A model generated the notes under the pieces. That model worked only from the letters and a program-made list of their open reading frames with translations. It was not told the origin of the DNA and made no database searches. This document shows positions 1-10,754 of a stretch of 64,000 nt of DNA, in pieces. Positions within the stretch are counted from its first letter, which is position 1. Every line of letters begins with the position of its first letter. Both the position numbers and the translations under genes were made by a program. Source of the stretch: Chrysopilus asiliformis (lineage: Eukaryota > Arthropoda > Insecta > Diptera > Rhagionidae); the NCBI GenBank assembly GCA_964034945.1, contig OZ035962.1, positions 99,142,784-99,206,783 of the forward strand, in the 5' to 3' direction.

Positions 1-542
1 TTTTTCTCAAATCATTAAAAAAAATTTAAGCCTGATTATTATTATTTACCATTATTTTTTTCTATTAATTTGTTTCTATCCAACTGGCAAATTTAAAAAA
101 ATTAACAATAAGATTAACAACTATTGGTTAATAAAATCTTGGAAATGTAATAAAATTCTGGTGTCCGAACGAAGGTTCGGTTTCCGCTCTAGTTTCACCT
201 TGAAAATCCGATTTCGGCCAAACACTATAAAATCGTAATAAATTCCAACCAATTGAAACAGATTTAAAGTTTTTGTTATTCGTTGGATAACAAAATAAGC
301 TCTTTATGCAAGGCATTTCTTTGCGAATTTTTAACGTAAGTCGATATAGAAAGCAATGACATATAAAAACAGTCTCTTTACTTAAAAATCAATAAGATAA
401 CAGCATTATATCAATTATCCTTAAGTTGAATAGTTTTTTTTTGAACACAGTTATATCAAGGGTAAATGTTCCCAACAACATTGACTAGAAAATAATTTAA
501 TAAGTAAGAAATTCATTATTTGATTACGAGAAAATTCTTCGC
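1..542. other. AT-rich sequence, no gene seen
   Basis: Low-complexity AT-rich DNA downstream of the AMN1 stop codon. Short open frames here show no coding character. It presumably holds the AMN1 3' UTR, but no canonical AATAAA was picked out close to the stop. Confidence 0.5.
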
Positions 543-1990
543 TCATTCAACAAAGCAGTTTATTCTTATTCGAACTGGCAATAATGTACCAGATATTTCT
601 CCAGTCTTACCGTTAATAGAGCATCCCTGAAATCCAATGAATTTTAATTTATCCCATCGGAGACTGTAATTAATGCAACTATCTATTAAAAAGAATTTTG
701 TTTTTGCAAATAAATAAATACCGCGCTAATCCGATGGCAGTAATATCACATTGACTCACATTGATGTCATCGATTTGATCGCCTAATGGAGAATCCGCCA
801 GACCAACTAAAAAGTTGTCAGTTATCTATTCAAAAAAGAAGAAATACTCAAACGATTTACTTGTAAATATTGATCCAAGATATTACCTTAGTGTTTGAAA
901 TATTCAATTTTGTAATTTTTAATTTTATTAAATCGCCCAAGCACTCATCAGTTAAATTTCTGCTTCCACTTACATCAAGGAGATCCAACTTTGGGCAGTT
1001 TTCCGCAAGTTGATGGACGAAATCGTTATCAACAAAATCGCTGTTGTTCAGTTGAAGCACCTCCAGATTTGTTAGTCGAGGGATTGAATCTAATAAACCT
1101 GTAAAATCTCTATTATTAAAAAAAACTCAGCACAAAATTTGAAAAGAATGAAAACCTTGCTTAGTAAAATGGCACTGGGCTCTATTTATAATGAGTTTCC
1201 GCATTCCAGGGCATGCTTTTCCCAATATTTCCAGCGTTTGGTCCGTAATTGTTGATGTTGAAAGATCGATCTTCATTAAATCTTTGTTAACCAACAAACT
1301 GAAAATCTCGTCATCGTGAAATCCGCTCCAAGCGCGCGTAACGTATAAAATTATGGCATTTTTAATATGCATAGGTAAATAATTCAGATATCCCGAATTT
1401 TTCACTGTAGACAAATCTCTTGCAACACATTTAACGCACCTAAAACAATGAGAAAAGAAACATTTGTTTATTTCACGATATCATGCAGCGCCACATCCTC
1501 CTGGCAATTGTAGCCCTTCTTATGTTTTAAATCAGTATTTTGTAACTCTTTTCACAGCCCAAAGACTGGCAACCACTGCTTTATGCAATAAAAGAAATAT
1601 TTTCCACCCACACGTGGATGGACACCAGAAATTTTAATGCGTTTCAGATAGGTATGTAATTACTGCTCAAATAAGTTAACATCAAGTAACCATTTAGTAA
1701 AAATTGTGAATATTTTATTTATGATAAAATGTTTTGTGCTTCGCAGTGAGCAATAAAACTATTTTATGTTGCAGAAAACGTTTAGAAATTCAGAATATAT
1801 ATCGCATCGCGTCCATATTATAATTAAATTTCTTCTAAATCCTTTAATACTTTTATCTAGGTGTATGAAAACTTGGAATTATGAATTGAAATAAAATCGA
1901 TACTTACAATTTTAATAAAGAATCTGGCGTAGGATGGGTACGAGGTAGAAAATTCCGGCTCTGATAAATATTCGTTGCTGAATCGACCAT
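543..1990 (-). CDS. AMN1: AMN1-like leucine-rich repeat protein, 5 exons
   Basis: I assembled five minus-strand exons: 1990-1908, 1439-1156, 1098-887, 825-722 and 663-543. All junctions are GT-AG with matching phase, giving 267 residues, close to the roughly 260 of animal AMN1. The start at 1990 was chosen because it is the frame that joins in phase across GTAAGT to exon 2, producing a leucine-rich lead-in (LLKLCVKCVARDL). The rest is cysteine-type leucine-rich repeats: DLSTSTITDQTLEILGKACP, then LDVSGSRNLTDECL, then LNISNTKITDNFLVGLAD. In yeast Amn1 antagonises the mitotic exit network. The animal protein is poorly characterised and resembles the LRR part of F-box proteins, but no F-box is seen here. 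The protein is probably cytosolic or nuclear. Family assignment is good; function is inferred. Confidence 0.8.
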
Positions 1991-2649
1991 TTTTCATTGA
2001 TTTTCTTTACTTTATTCCTTTGATTGTTTCCCAGTATTTCAAAATTGTTCAATTACAAAATTCATTCATGATTTACCCACAAAACAAAAACTAAAACTGT
2101 TTATTTATCGAACGTAAACAAAACGTCAGGTGTGGAATGAACTGGCGTTACCAGATATATGAGAATTTCTTCGAGATATGCGTTCTGGAATTTTCAATAA
2201 TTTAAAATTGTGCCCATGTAAAAAAATGTGATATAATTTGTCAGTGTATTTTTTCTATTCAATAAATTTATTGAATAATTAAATTTAAAAAAAAACTACT
2301 ACCTTTTACAGCTATACATTTGTTTTAAAATTGGTTTTTGCAAAAATTTTAGAAACTGCAATTCCGATAGTTTTAAAAATCGGTTACCAAATTGCAAACA
2401 AACTAAATTTTTTAATGAAGAAATTTTTAATCTCGAGAAGAGTTGAAGATATTTTGTTATAAAAAGTTACAAAATTTGACAAAATTCATAGATTTTTGAC
2501 AAAAAAGACCACTAAATCTAGTACTTTTATGTAATTCGATGATAGATACCATTTTTAAATATTTACTCTAATTGGACAAATTTTTAGATAAAACACTATT
2601 TTTGCAAATTTATTTGGTTTATGCCGACTTTTTGAAAAAATGGCTTTGT
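1991..2649. other. AT-rich spacer upstream of AMN1
   Basis: It should contain the AMN1 promoter just above 1990. Otherwise only AT-rich sequence is visible, with no convincing coding frame. Confidence 0.4.
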
Positions 2650-3342
2650 TCCAAATCAAAATTTTTTACAGTAGCGATTTTTGTAAGTAGGAAGATTAAG
2701 TTCTTGAACATGCGAAATCGGACCATGCTTTCCTTCCTCTCCCCAACAGTTTTTTGCAATTTTCTCGAAAACGGTGAGTAGTATTGAAACATAACAAAAG
2801 CTATAATTGCCAATCTGGCAATCATTGGAGACCCGTATGGTGATATTCGTATCAAAATTCGAACAGTTACACCAAAATTCCACTTTGAAGTCAAACTTTC
2901 CAATAAGATTTTTTAAAATTTATTCCAATCGGATTTTGATGTATTGGAGTTTTATGTAGAATCATATCCTAAATAACTTTTGTTCTTGGACTTTTTTGAT
3001 AAGATGCACCGTTTTTGAGATATTCACAAAAAACGATTTCGTTCGTATGGGGGGTACCCCCCCTAATGGTCAATTTTTGCCTCGTTAATGGGCCTCGCAT
3101 TTTACGAAAAACGAATCTGCACAAATTTCAAGTCTCTAGCTCAATCCGTGCGCCTGCAATCCGCGCCACAGACAGACGGACGGACAGACAGACAGACGGA
3201 CGGACATGCAGAAATTAAATATTTTTATCATTCTAAACACACTGGTGTAATTCATTTTTTTGTGCGATGACGGGATGTTGGCGTTACAAACGGTAAGGCA
3301 AAGTTAATATACCCTTTGGTTTCACCATACGGGTATAAAAAT
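2650..3342 (+). repeat. Dispersed repeat family R1, copy 1
   Basis: From 2787 to 3342 this matches 55156-55723 almost base for base: a shared start AACATAACAAAAGC, then GGGGGGTACCCCCC, then a GACGGACAGACGGACG-type tract, ending in ACGGGTATAAAAA. The part from 2650 to 2786 resembles 36390-36520. The 3' end pairs TATACCC with GGGTATA, which would fold into a small hairpin. No terminal inverted repeat or transposase was found, so the class is unresolved (a Helitron-like or LINE tail is possible). Confidence 0.75.
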
Positions 3343-3842
3343 GTTCAAAGGTAAACTGTGTTTAGAATAGGAATTTACATAACTCATTCATACACCAAAA
3401 ACTATTTGAACTAGGATCTCTCTCAAACAAATGGATTTTTTTCAAATAAAAATGTCCGTGCTCATATAGAATATTTCATGATTAGCTCCTGACAATTGTA
3501 GCTTTTTCTATGTTTACTTTCTTTGAATAAAAAAATATATCACTTCTAAATTTCATTATTTGGAACGACTAGGAGACCGTAGAATTTTGCTAGTACAAAT
3601 GAAATCTTCAGTATATTTTGTATTACAATTGTCTGTACTTTCACGATAAACTGTGAAAAATTGATAAATGCAATTTAAATTTCACAGGTTATCGATTGTG
3701 AATCAAAATCCTTCAGGGTTTTGTATACCTGTCGAAGTTTGTACGAAAATCTCCTGCTATCTCAATCTGCTGAAAGTTTCAACGAATAAAAAAAATAAAA
3801 ACACTTGCAAAAACTTAATTGTCGTAAGATTTTATTTAAAAA
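3343..3842. other. Spacer with RpL21 3' UTR
   Basis: Mostly AT-rich DNA. The right end holds the RpL21 3' UTR on the minus strand, with an AATAAAA signal in the complement of about 3828-3834, a few bases beyond the stop codon. The frame at 3668-3853 on the plus strand looks non-coding. Confidence 0.5.
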
Positions 3843-4384
3843 TTAAGCAATGAACTCATATGGAATTGGAGCCAACGCAATTGGTTCCTCAATCCTTTTC
3901 ACAAAGTGTTCAGGCCTTGGTTGCTTGGGCTCGCGTTTCAAGCTGACCCAGACATTCTTCTCCTTGGCCTCCTTGAGAAGACGTTCATTCTCCTTCACTC
4001 GGCGCAAGAAGTCTTCCCTGCACTTGGAGTGGCTGATGTGCTCAACGCGGACATTGATGCGTTTTGGGATGATGCGACCGCGGACGCGCTTGTTTACAAT
4101 CACTCCGACTGCGTGTGGAGTCACATTGTAGATGCGGCCAGTCTTTCCGTGATACGCCTTGTAGGGCATACCTTTTTGCACAGCACCATGTCCCTGTAGG
4201 GATAAACAAAAAGATTAGGATACTTCCGAATTACCCAGGAACACCCAACACTTACCTTAATATCGACAATGTCTCCGATTTTGTACACTTTCATGTATGT
4301 GGACAACGGAATAACACCATGCTTCTTGTAGGGGCGGGAGAACATATCCCTGGTGCCCCGACGATAGCCCTTTGAGTTGGTCAT
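3843..4384 (-). CDS. RpL21: 60S ribosomal protein L21 (eL21)
   Basis: Two coding exons, 4384-4256 and 4193-3843, join in phase 0 (DIK then GHGAVQKG) to give 159 residues, the length usual in flies. The protein opens [17 protein letters not shown] and ends [15 protein letters not shown], both hallmarks of eL21. It carries the basic [17 protein letters not shown] core and is a structural protein of the large cytosolic ribosomal subunit. A further 5' exon is non-coding: 4650-4623, spliced through GTGAGT to an acceptor before 4407, so the start codon lies 23 bases into exon 2. This matches typical fly ribosomal protein genes with a short leader exon. No frameshift or substitution suggests a retrocopy, and the introns argue against one. 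Confidence 0.97.
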
Positions 4385-4622
4385 CTTTGTATTTCAAGTT
4401 GTAAAGCCTGCAACGAAACAAGTCTGATTTAGTCATAACCTCAAAACACGAGGTGACATTCAAAGTTGCAAATTCCGTCCAAAAACATCTTTCAGGAAGT
4501 AATTTTGGGCGTTTTCACTGAAACATTTGCTTGCCAATAAATTCTCGTCAAGGAGAACGGGAATTTTAGCAATTTAACTAAGTAAATTCATAAATAACTT
4601 GGACAACGCAACTCTCACTCAC

Positions 4623-4650
4623 CTAGCACTTGAAAATGTCGGAAAAAAAG
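4623..4650 (-). promoter_or_regulatory. RpL21: RpL21 non-coding leader exon with 5' TOP tract
   Basis: On the minus strand the sequence reads TTCTTTTTTTCCGACATT, then CTAG before the donor GTGAGTGAG. A cytosine followed by an unbroken pyrimidine run at a transcript start is the 5' TOP signature of translation-machinery mRNAs, which puts them under TOR control. The exact start nucleotide (about 4650) is inferred. Confidence 0.7.
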
Positions 4651-5712
4651 AATTATTAAAGATGTGCAGCTATCGTCCACCAGGCGGATTTGGTCTAAAA
4701 TCGAAAGTGAAACACAGTATATCATTTAAAAAGATAGAAATTTTCATTCGCACTTTGTAAAAATCAATTTGTTATTTTATAAAAAATAAAGTTACTAATA
4801 TTGAAGAGTTTTTAGAAGCAGTAATATTTCATGAAAAGGAACTATCTATTAATTACATCACCCTTTAGGAGAACATATAGCTTAAAAACCGTAGAACCCA
4901 TAAAAAAACTATGAAAAAACAAGGAGAAATGTAGATGTGTAGAAAAGTAACAATTAGTGTTTCGTATTTATTGGGTAGGTTCAAAATATTTTAATGGAAA
5001 AATGGTTAATTGAGGAAATTGGAGAATAAATCATTTTCTATTATAAATGGGCATGCGCGTATCTGAAATATTACAGTAAAATTTTCTTTTCTAGAATAAA
5101 AACTTTTCTTTAATCTTGTACATATTTAGACTAAAACAATTCAAAATTATTTGGTCGAACAAAACGTCACCTTACAGGGTGACCCTTGACAAAAGTTGCG
5201 GCATGCAAAATTGCCTCCAATGCAAATTACCCAATATTGTATTTGGTCGATCACATTTTTGTTTATTTTGTACTAGAGTGATGCAGCTGAGTTGGAACCA
5301 AAAAGTTGGAAGTTTCAAAGAAGATCGGCATTATAAATTAAACTTCAAGCAGCAATCATTTAGTTTAGTTAACAAACTGAAATTCTAAACGGAGCAATTA
5401 AATAAAGGTAAGTGTCGTCGAGTACTCGCCTTTTTTACTTCATTTTAAATACAAAAATTAATTTCGTTGAGATGGAAAGTTCCAATTTTCCCTTCATATT
5501 TTCCGCTAAACTCCTGCTGTGTTTAAATTCCTTTTACATAGGTTTCCTTTTAATATTTTACACATTATTGTGTTTTGTATTTGTTATTCCTTATTTGATA
5601 CTCCACCGATTTCCATTAAAACAAACAGTGTTTCATTAAACTACACGGTAGTCAGTAATGCTAACCAGTTTTATTTTGAATTCTTTCAGATTTTTTTTTT
5701 TAAATTAACAGA
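4651..5712. promoter_or_regulatory. Divergent spacer between RpL21 and scf, with scf leader exon
   Basis: The spacer holds the RpL21 promoter on the left and the scf promoter on the right. A non-coding scf leader exon ends at 5407 (AAATAAAG then GTAAGTGT). Its acceptor is the ATTAACAG immediately before base 5712. The plus-strand open frames at 5116-5388 and 5412-5743 fall in the leader exon or its intron and are not coding. Confidence 0.55.
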
Positions 5713-7830
5713 ATGTTGGTACTTAAGGTTTGTATCGGTCTGAGCCTCATTTGCTCGGTTGCAGTCTCAGCAATTCCCAATCTTAAGCCTGCCGAAGCGT
5801 CAGAAAAGCGGGTCCATGAACACGTCCTTTCGCACTCCGAGCACTATCAGGTTTTTTTTTAAACTAAAGTTAATTTTTGGGGGAGTTTTCTTGATTTCAT
5901 CGAAAATCTGTTTTCTCAGGATGACCATCATAATCTCCAATACGACCATGAAGCCTTTTTAGGTGAAGACGACTCCAAAAAATTCGATCAATTGCCCCCA
6001 GAGGAAAGCAGAAGAAGATTGGGGTAAGTGCTAATAAAATGTTTTAGATAAATATCTCTTAATGCGTCTATTGCATCATCTAGAACAGTTTATTTTATGC
6101 ACTTCCTCTTTTTAAATTGTGCTAATTAAATTCATCTCGTGAATTCATCGTGCTGATCTTTCTAGAATAATATCGTAGCATATTCCAAATTAACGAACTC
6201 GTAAACTATCACAGTGTCCAATTACAATCTTTTAACGAATTCCTACTCGGCTGATAAGAAATGTTCTACAGACGATGTCAGAGCAATTTGCCATAAAATC
6301 TCTTCATTTCGCCTAATTTAAATATAAGGTCTTTGACTCGTTATGTTTTCTCACTTGCACTTAAGAATTTTTTTTCGTTATTTTGATATTGAAGTTCTTC
6401 TAGAGATTTCTATCGACAGAAATATTATCTAACCGAATTGAGGAAGAAGCATATCATCGTGCCATGAACTTAAAAATTTAAATTTCTGTTTTATCAGCTG
6501 TGGAGGTTTTGTTCCGCTTTAAATGGTTTTTGTTTATTTCTTTTTTTTTTTAGAGTTATTGTTGATAGAATTGATACAAACAAAGATGGTTTAGTGGATA
6601 TGTCTGAGCTGAAAGCCTGGATTCAGTTTACGCAGCGTAGGTATATTGACGATGACGTTGACCGGCAATGGAGACAGCATAATCCAGAGCATAACGATAC
6701 CATTGACTGGGAGGTAAGTTCATTTGCCCTTGACTTTGTCAACTGAAAGTAACTGATGTTATTTCGAAAAAAAAACTTTAGGTTTACAGAAAAGCTGTCT
6801 ATGGTTTTATGGACGAAATGGATCCAAACGATATTGAAAATGAAGACGGCGGTTTCTCGTACAAATCGATGCTGGTAAGAAGAGTATTTTAGTTGATAAA
6901 GAAGCGGATACCCGGTCCCGAGTCCAATAATCAAATCTGGGAATGAGTTCTTACTGCGATCAATACAAAATCATAAATTTTCCGGGTTTAACGTACTTTT
7001 TGTTAACCGACAGTTTCAGAACTGAGAATCTGTTTCTAAAAATAGTCTTAAATCCAAATAACGAATTACTTGTGGTCGCACGTATGCTTAGTTTGTCGGA
7101 TTTTAGAGAAAATTACACATGGAGCAAAAATGAGTGTCTGCATGTGCAATAAACCGATGTTTTACAGTATTTCCTATTGGTTATTAACAGCAAATCATTA
7201 AAATCATCAAATTTAAAAATTTTAGGTTCGTGATAGACGACGATGGAGTGTTGCGGACAAGAACGGAGACGATTTCTTGACGAAACCGGAATTCACTTCG
7301 TTTTTACATCCGGAAGATAGCCCACAAATGCGTGACGTTGTTTTGTCAGAGACTATCGAAGATATCGATAAGGATAACGATGGAAAAATATCGGTTGATG
7401 AATATATTGGTGATGTGTACAAAGCATCAGAGCCAGGCGATGAAGAACCAGAGTGGGTACAAAATGAACGTGAGGTCTTCAAGCAATACAGGTGAATTTC
7501 AATCGATTAGAATTTGAAAAGCGTTAAACTAGTGTCACGTATTCTATAGATAGCCATTTATAGAGTGAATTCATTTAAAAAACGCAATCGAATTTCATTT
7601 TCAGAGATTTCGATAGTGATGGCTTCTTAAATCGTGAAGAAGTACGAGAATGGATAACGCCGAAGGACTATGACCATTCCGAAGCGGAGGCAAAACATTT
7701 AATTTATGAAGCTGACGCTGATGCTGATGAGAAATTAACCAAAGAAGAAGTTTTAGATAAATATGATATATTTGTAGGATCACAGGCAACTGATTTTGGC
7801 GATGCGCTTACGAGACACGATGAATTTTAA
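5713..7830 (+). CDS. scf: Calumenin-type CREC EF-hand protein (supercoiling factor)
   Basis: Six coding exons, 5713-5850, 5920-6023, 6554-6713, 6782-6874, 7226-7491 and 7605-7830, give 328 residues. The N-terminus is a signal peptide ([20 protein letters not shown]) and the last four residues are HDEF, an ER-retrieval signal variant seen in fly calumenin. Six EF-hand units follow the family layout. Clear calcium loops start at D88 ([12 protein letters not shown]), D176 ([12 protein letters not shown]), D213 ([12 protein letters not shown]), D255 ([12 protein letters not shown]) and D291. The second unit, near 124-135, is degenerate. CREC proteins are low-affinity calcium binders of the ER lumen and secretory pathway. 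Drosophila scf was also described as a DNA supercoiling factor in chromatin. The start is fixed by the signal peptide and the acceptor just upstream. Confidence 0.93.
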
Positions 7831-9189
7831 TTTTAACCCGAAATCGATACATGCATTTCATTACACTTAATAATTTTATAATAAGAAAAAGATTTACATA
7901 TTTTTTTCTAATTCTACATATTATTTGGTTCAATGTTTCAGTTAACAGTAGTTTTATTTACACTATCGAATAAGCCCCATTTAAAGAATCTCGAAATATG
8001 ATTTAATTGTAATTATTGTATTTTTTTAATTATGTGTCTAGTAATGTTGCTCATTGTTTTCCATAACAACTCTATACGTTTTAGGATAATTATAAAAGGC
8101 TTTTTCTAGCAGTACATTCGATACTCGCATATAAAAGCACAATCTGCGTTGCCTATTTAGAAAAAAAGAAAATAAATCGATCAAAATAGTTTGTACTAAT
8201 TGTGCCAAAGTGAAGAACAAAGAGGAAAAAAAAGAAAAAGAAAACAAATGCTCTTTTTGTAATTTTTCTAATAAAATTCATGACAGTTCTTTATTATTTC
8301 TGTTTTTATTTATTTGATCTTACTAGGGAGAGTAAATTAAGGAATACATTTTCGGGCCAAAATGCATTGAAAAATCTTTTCCGGTGTGCGTGTGAAAAAT
8401 AAGCATTAAAAAAATGTTTCGACTGCGGCCGATTTTCTTAACGGTTATACTAAAACAAGTATTTCAGGTAGCATTTAACACGTTGGCTACCAGCCAAAAA
8501 AACGCTTACTCCGCTAGTATACACTGGGAAAAAACGCAAAAATCATTTCTGTACTTCGTGAGTCAACGGTGACTCAAACTCTTATTTCACTTTTGCACAC
8601 TGTGAGCCACCGGTGAACACAATATGCTCCACAAAAAAACCCCTTTGTACCGCACGAACGACTGCACTCAACCATGGAACTTGAGAAACTGACGGTAATG
8701 ACAATAGTGTGTGTACACCGGTGACTCACATTGTCCCTGAGGGGACACGCTGTGATCACCGGTGACTCACATGGTAGCCAACGTGTTAAATTATTAAATT
8801 ATGGTATTTTCACAATAATAATCGCTCAGAGAAGTCTTTAGTTTCGATCAATTCAAGTTAAAAACTATTTATACTCTTGATTTAAAATAGAGCCGGATCA
8901 AAACTTGTTGCAGGGGCGGTCAACAAACAGAACAGATTCGCTTAAAACATGATAGGCTAGATAATCGAGTTATTAAAGGAATGCTTGAGTCAGACCGACG
9001 AGTCAGATATAAGAACAATATCATATAATGGATGAAAAACCAGAAACTTTATAAAATATGACAAATTTTATTTGAATTGTTCTTTATAAAAATATAAAAT
9101 TTAAACTACATTAGTAAATATATTCCTTACATTTAATCTTAGATAGTCATTGGCTAGTATTGCTCACTAGATAAAATCTATGCTGAATC
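7831..9189. other. Convergent spacer between scf and the RNF26-like gene
   Basis: Holds the scf 3' UTR, a TTAA-flanked MITE (8475-8789) and the 3' UTR of the minus-strand RING gene (AATAAAA in the complement of about 9067-9073). The minus-strand frames at 8038-8247 and 8574-8759 show no family resemblance and are treated as chance. Confidence 0.5.
8475..8789. mobile_element. TTAA-flanked MITE with 14-bp terminal inverted repeats
   Basis: TTAA occurs at both ends (8475-8478 and 8786-8789). Directly inside are CACGTTGGCTACCA and TGGTAGCCAACGTG, an exact inverted pair. TTAA duplication points to the piggyBac (or Kolobok) type. The interior carries several copies of a palindromic GTGAGTCACCGGTGACTCAC-like motif. 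A second family member is at 50937-51232. No coding capacity. Confidence 0.85.
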
Positions 9190-10251
9190 CTAAGTATAGA
9201 CGTATACTTTCTGTTTAATATTAACTCTGCATAGCGGACAATTATTCTGAGAAGTGGTCGCCAAGTATTCGCAGCAAACTCTACACATACAGAGGTGCCG
9301 GCAAGGAAGTAGGACGATGCATTTTGAACGTTCCTGGCAAACAATACACAAGTTTGTATCGCCAAAAGAAATATCCCCTTCGCTAGCATGTTTTCGTGTC
9401 ATTGGTATCCTTCCCTGGATTCTTATGTTTGTCGGTGACCCCTCATTGTAATTATCTACTATTTCTGGTGGACTCTCTTGAAGAGTTAGGAGGTCATTGA
9501 GTCTTCGTACCAAGTATCTGATGATCGCTTTTATCAATCGGATAACTCTATTTCCAACATAATTGATACCTTGCACTAGAAATCGTACAACTCGCTTGAA
9601 GAAACTGTAGGACATTTCAGATTTTACAAGGATTACGCATAAAAATGTCAGTCCAAATACCGATCTGAGAGATAAAAGCTTCAAGTAGCTGACCAGTTTC
9701 ATACCGGCGTTGAAGATATACTCGAGTAAATATAAAATCGAATACGCTATAATTTTCAAAAACAAATCAATCGACAGTTTAATGGCCAGTGCAAAGTAGA
9801 AGAAGAGGTCAAATAGGGCGGATGGTATCGACCACATCGCATTGCCAATCAATACCAGTGCGCCGACAATATTCTTCAGCAGAGCATCCAGGGCTCCAGC
9901 AATTAATAGATGAAGCTGCGAAGTGCGTATTTTGCCGGTAGAAATGCAAAAAGCCACGGAATCCTGAATGCCACCGGCTACAAATGAGACTCCATCGAAT
10001 ATCGCCTTGATACTCTCGTAAACGCAAAGGGAAAGCCTCGTAATTCCATAGTTGATATCCTGAATAAAGTGGACAAATTCCTCGAAGATTACAACTGTTC
10101 CATCTCTGATAAACAGTAGAATATTGGTGAGTAGTTCGAAGATCAACACTAGCGAACTAGTCGAGAGCTTCCCGATACTGTAGCAAGTCACATATAAAAA
10201 GTAAATAAATGATTTAATTGTGTTTAGCGATTGGACCACTAGATTTAACAT
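9190..10251 (-). CDS. RNF26: RNF26-like multi-pass membrane RING E3 ubiquitin ligase
   Basis: A single-exon frame of 353 residues. The first two thirds are hydrophobic segments compatible with several membrane spans (for example LSTSSLVLIFELLTNILLFI and SVFGLTFLCVILV). The last 53 residues are a C-terminal C3HC4 RING: CIVC, then PCRHLCMC, CC, and CPLC, ending KQKVYVYT. A RING at the extreme C-terminus after a multi-span region is the architecture of vertebrate RNF26, an ER membrane ligase that positions endosomes through ubiquitinated p62 and acts on STING. Fly function is inferred only. All zinc ligands appear intact. It converges with scf and diverges from Prp6. The lack of introns could reflect ancient retroposition or intron loss. 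Confidence 0.82.
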   Translation of the reverse strand: MLNLVVQSLNTIKSFIYFLYVTCYSIGKLSTSSLVLIFELLTNILLFIRDGTVVIFEEFVHFIQDINYGITRLSLCVYESIKAIFDGVSFVAGGIQDSVAFCISTGKIRTSQLHLLIAGALDALLKNIVGALVLIGNAMWSIPSALFDLFFYFALAIKLSIDLFLKIIAYSILYLLEYIFNAGMKLVSYLKLLSLRSVFGLTFLCVILVKSEMSYSFFKRVVRFLVQGINYVGNRVIRLIKAIIRYLVRRLNDLLTLQESPPEIVDNYNEGSPTNIRIQGRIPMTRKHASEGDISFGDTNLCIVCQERSKCIVLLPCRHLCMCRVCCEYLATTSQNNCPLCRVNIKQKVYVYT

Positions 10252-10754
10252 TTTTGCACTGTTTTCACATCACATATCGGATTTTAATCTAAAATGTTTG
10301 ATTTGATAACGACTGCTTGTTTTCCGTTTGTTTTCGTTTTTATGTGTGCAAACAGGCCGTATTTGAGGTTATGTCGTTCGTTGAAACAATTTCGAATGTT
10401 TTCGATTTGATGGCATTGAATATTTCTCAATATTGTTCAATAACACTTTAAAATCTCTTGAATTACCAAAATACAGGCGCACAAGTTTAAAATACACATT
10501 GTTTTTGAATTTTAATCACAAAATTCGAGAAATCACATAGAATTTTATAATTTTGAGCCTTCAATGTTACTTTGAAACCCATTGCTGCTGGCAGTGCTGG
10601 GCAACTGTCAAAATATTTCGTTTTGTGTCGTAAGTTGATTGTTTATTCGAAAATTTGCATTTAAATGAACAAAACGGGATGAAATTAAACAAAAAACTGC
10701 ATTCTAATTATCAGTAAACAATCTATATAAAGTTTTGTGTGGAAAACAGCAAAA
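10252..10754. promoter_or_regulatory. Shared divergent promoter region, RNF26-like / Prp6
   Basis: Only 503 bp separate the two start codons on opposite strands, so both promoters must lie here. No TATA box was seen at a convincing distance, which suits housekeeping genes. The region is otherwise featureless and AT-rich. Confidence 0.55.

Noticed and set aside
857..1060. Stand-alone 67-codon LRR frame
   Set aside because: It is exon 3 of AMN1; its last residues beyond NTK run into the intron (GTAATATC).
3165..3215. Possible CRISPR-like or regulatory short repeat array (GGACGGACAGACAGAC)
   Set aside because: A simple tetranucleotide tract within a dispersed repeat; no spacers.
3850..4199. 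Plus-strand frames opposite RpL21
   Set aside because: Antisense shadows of a conserved ribosomal protein exon.
9254..9451. 65-codon plus-strand frame
   Set aside because: Opposite the RING domain of the RNF26-like gene; no independent features.
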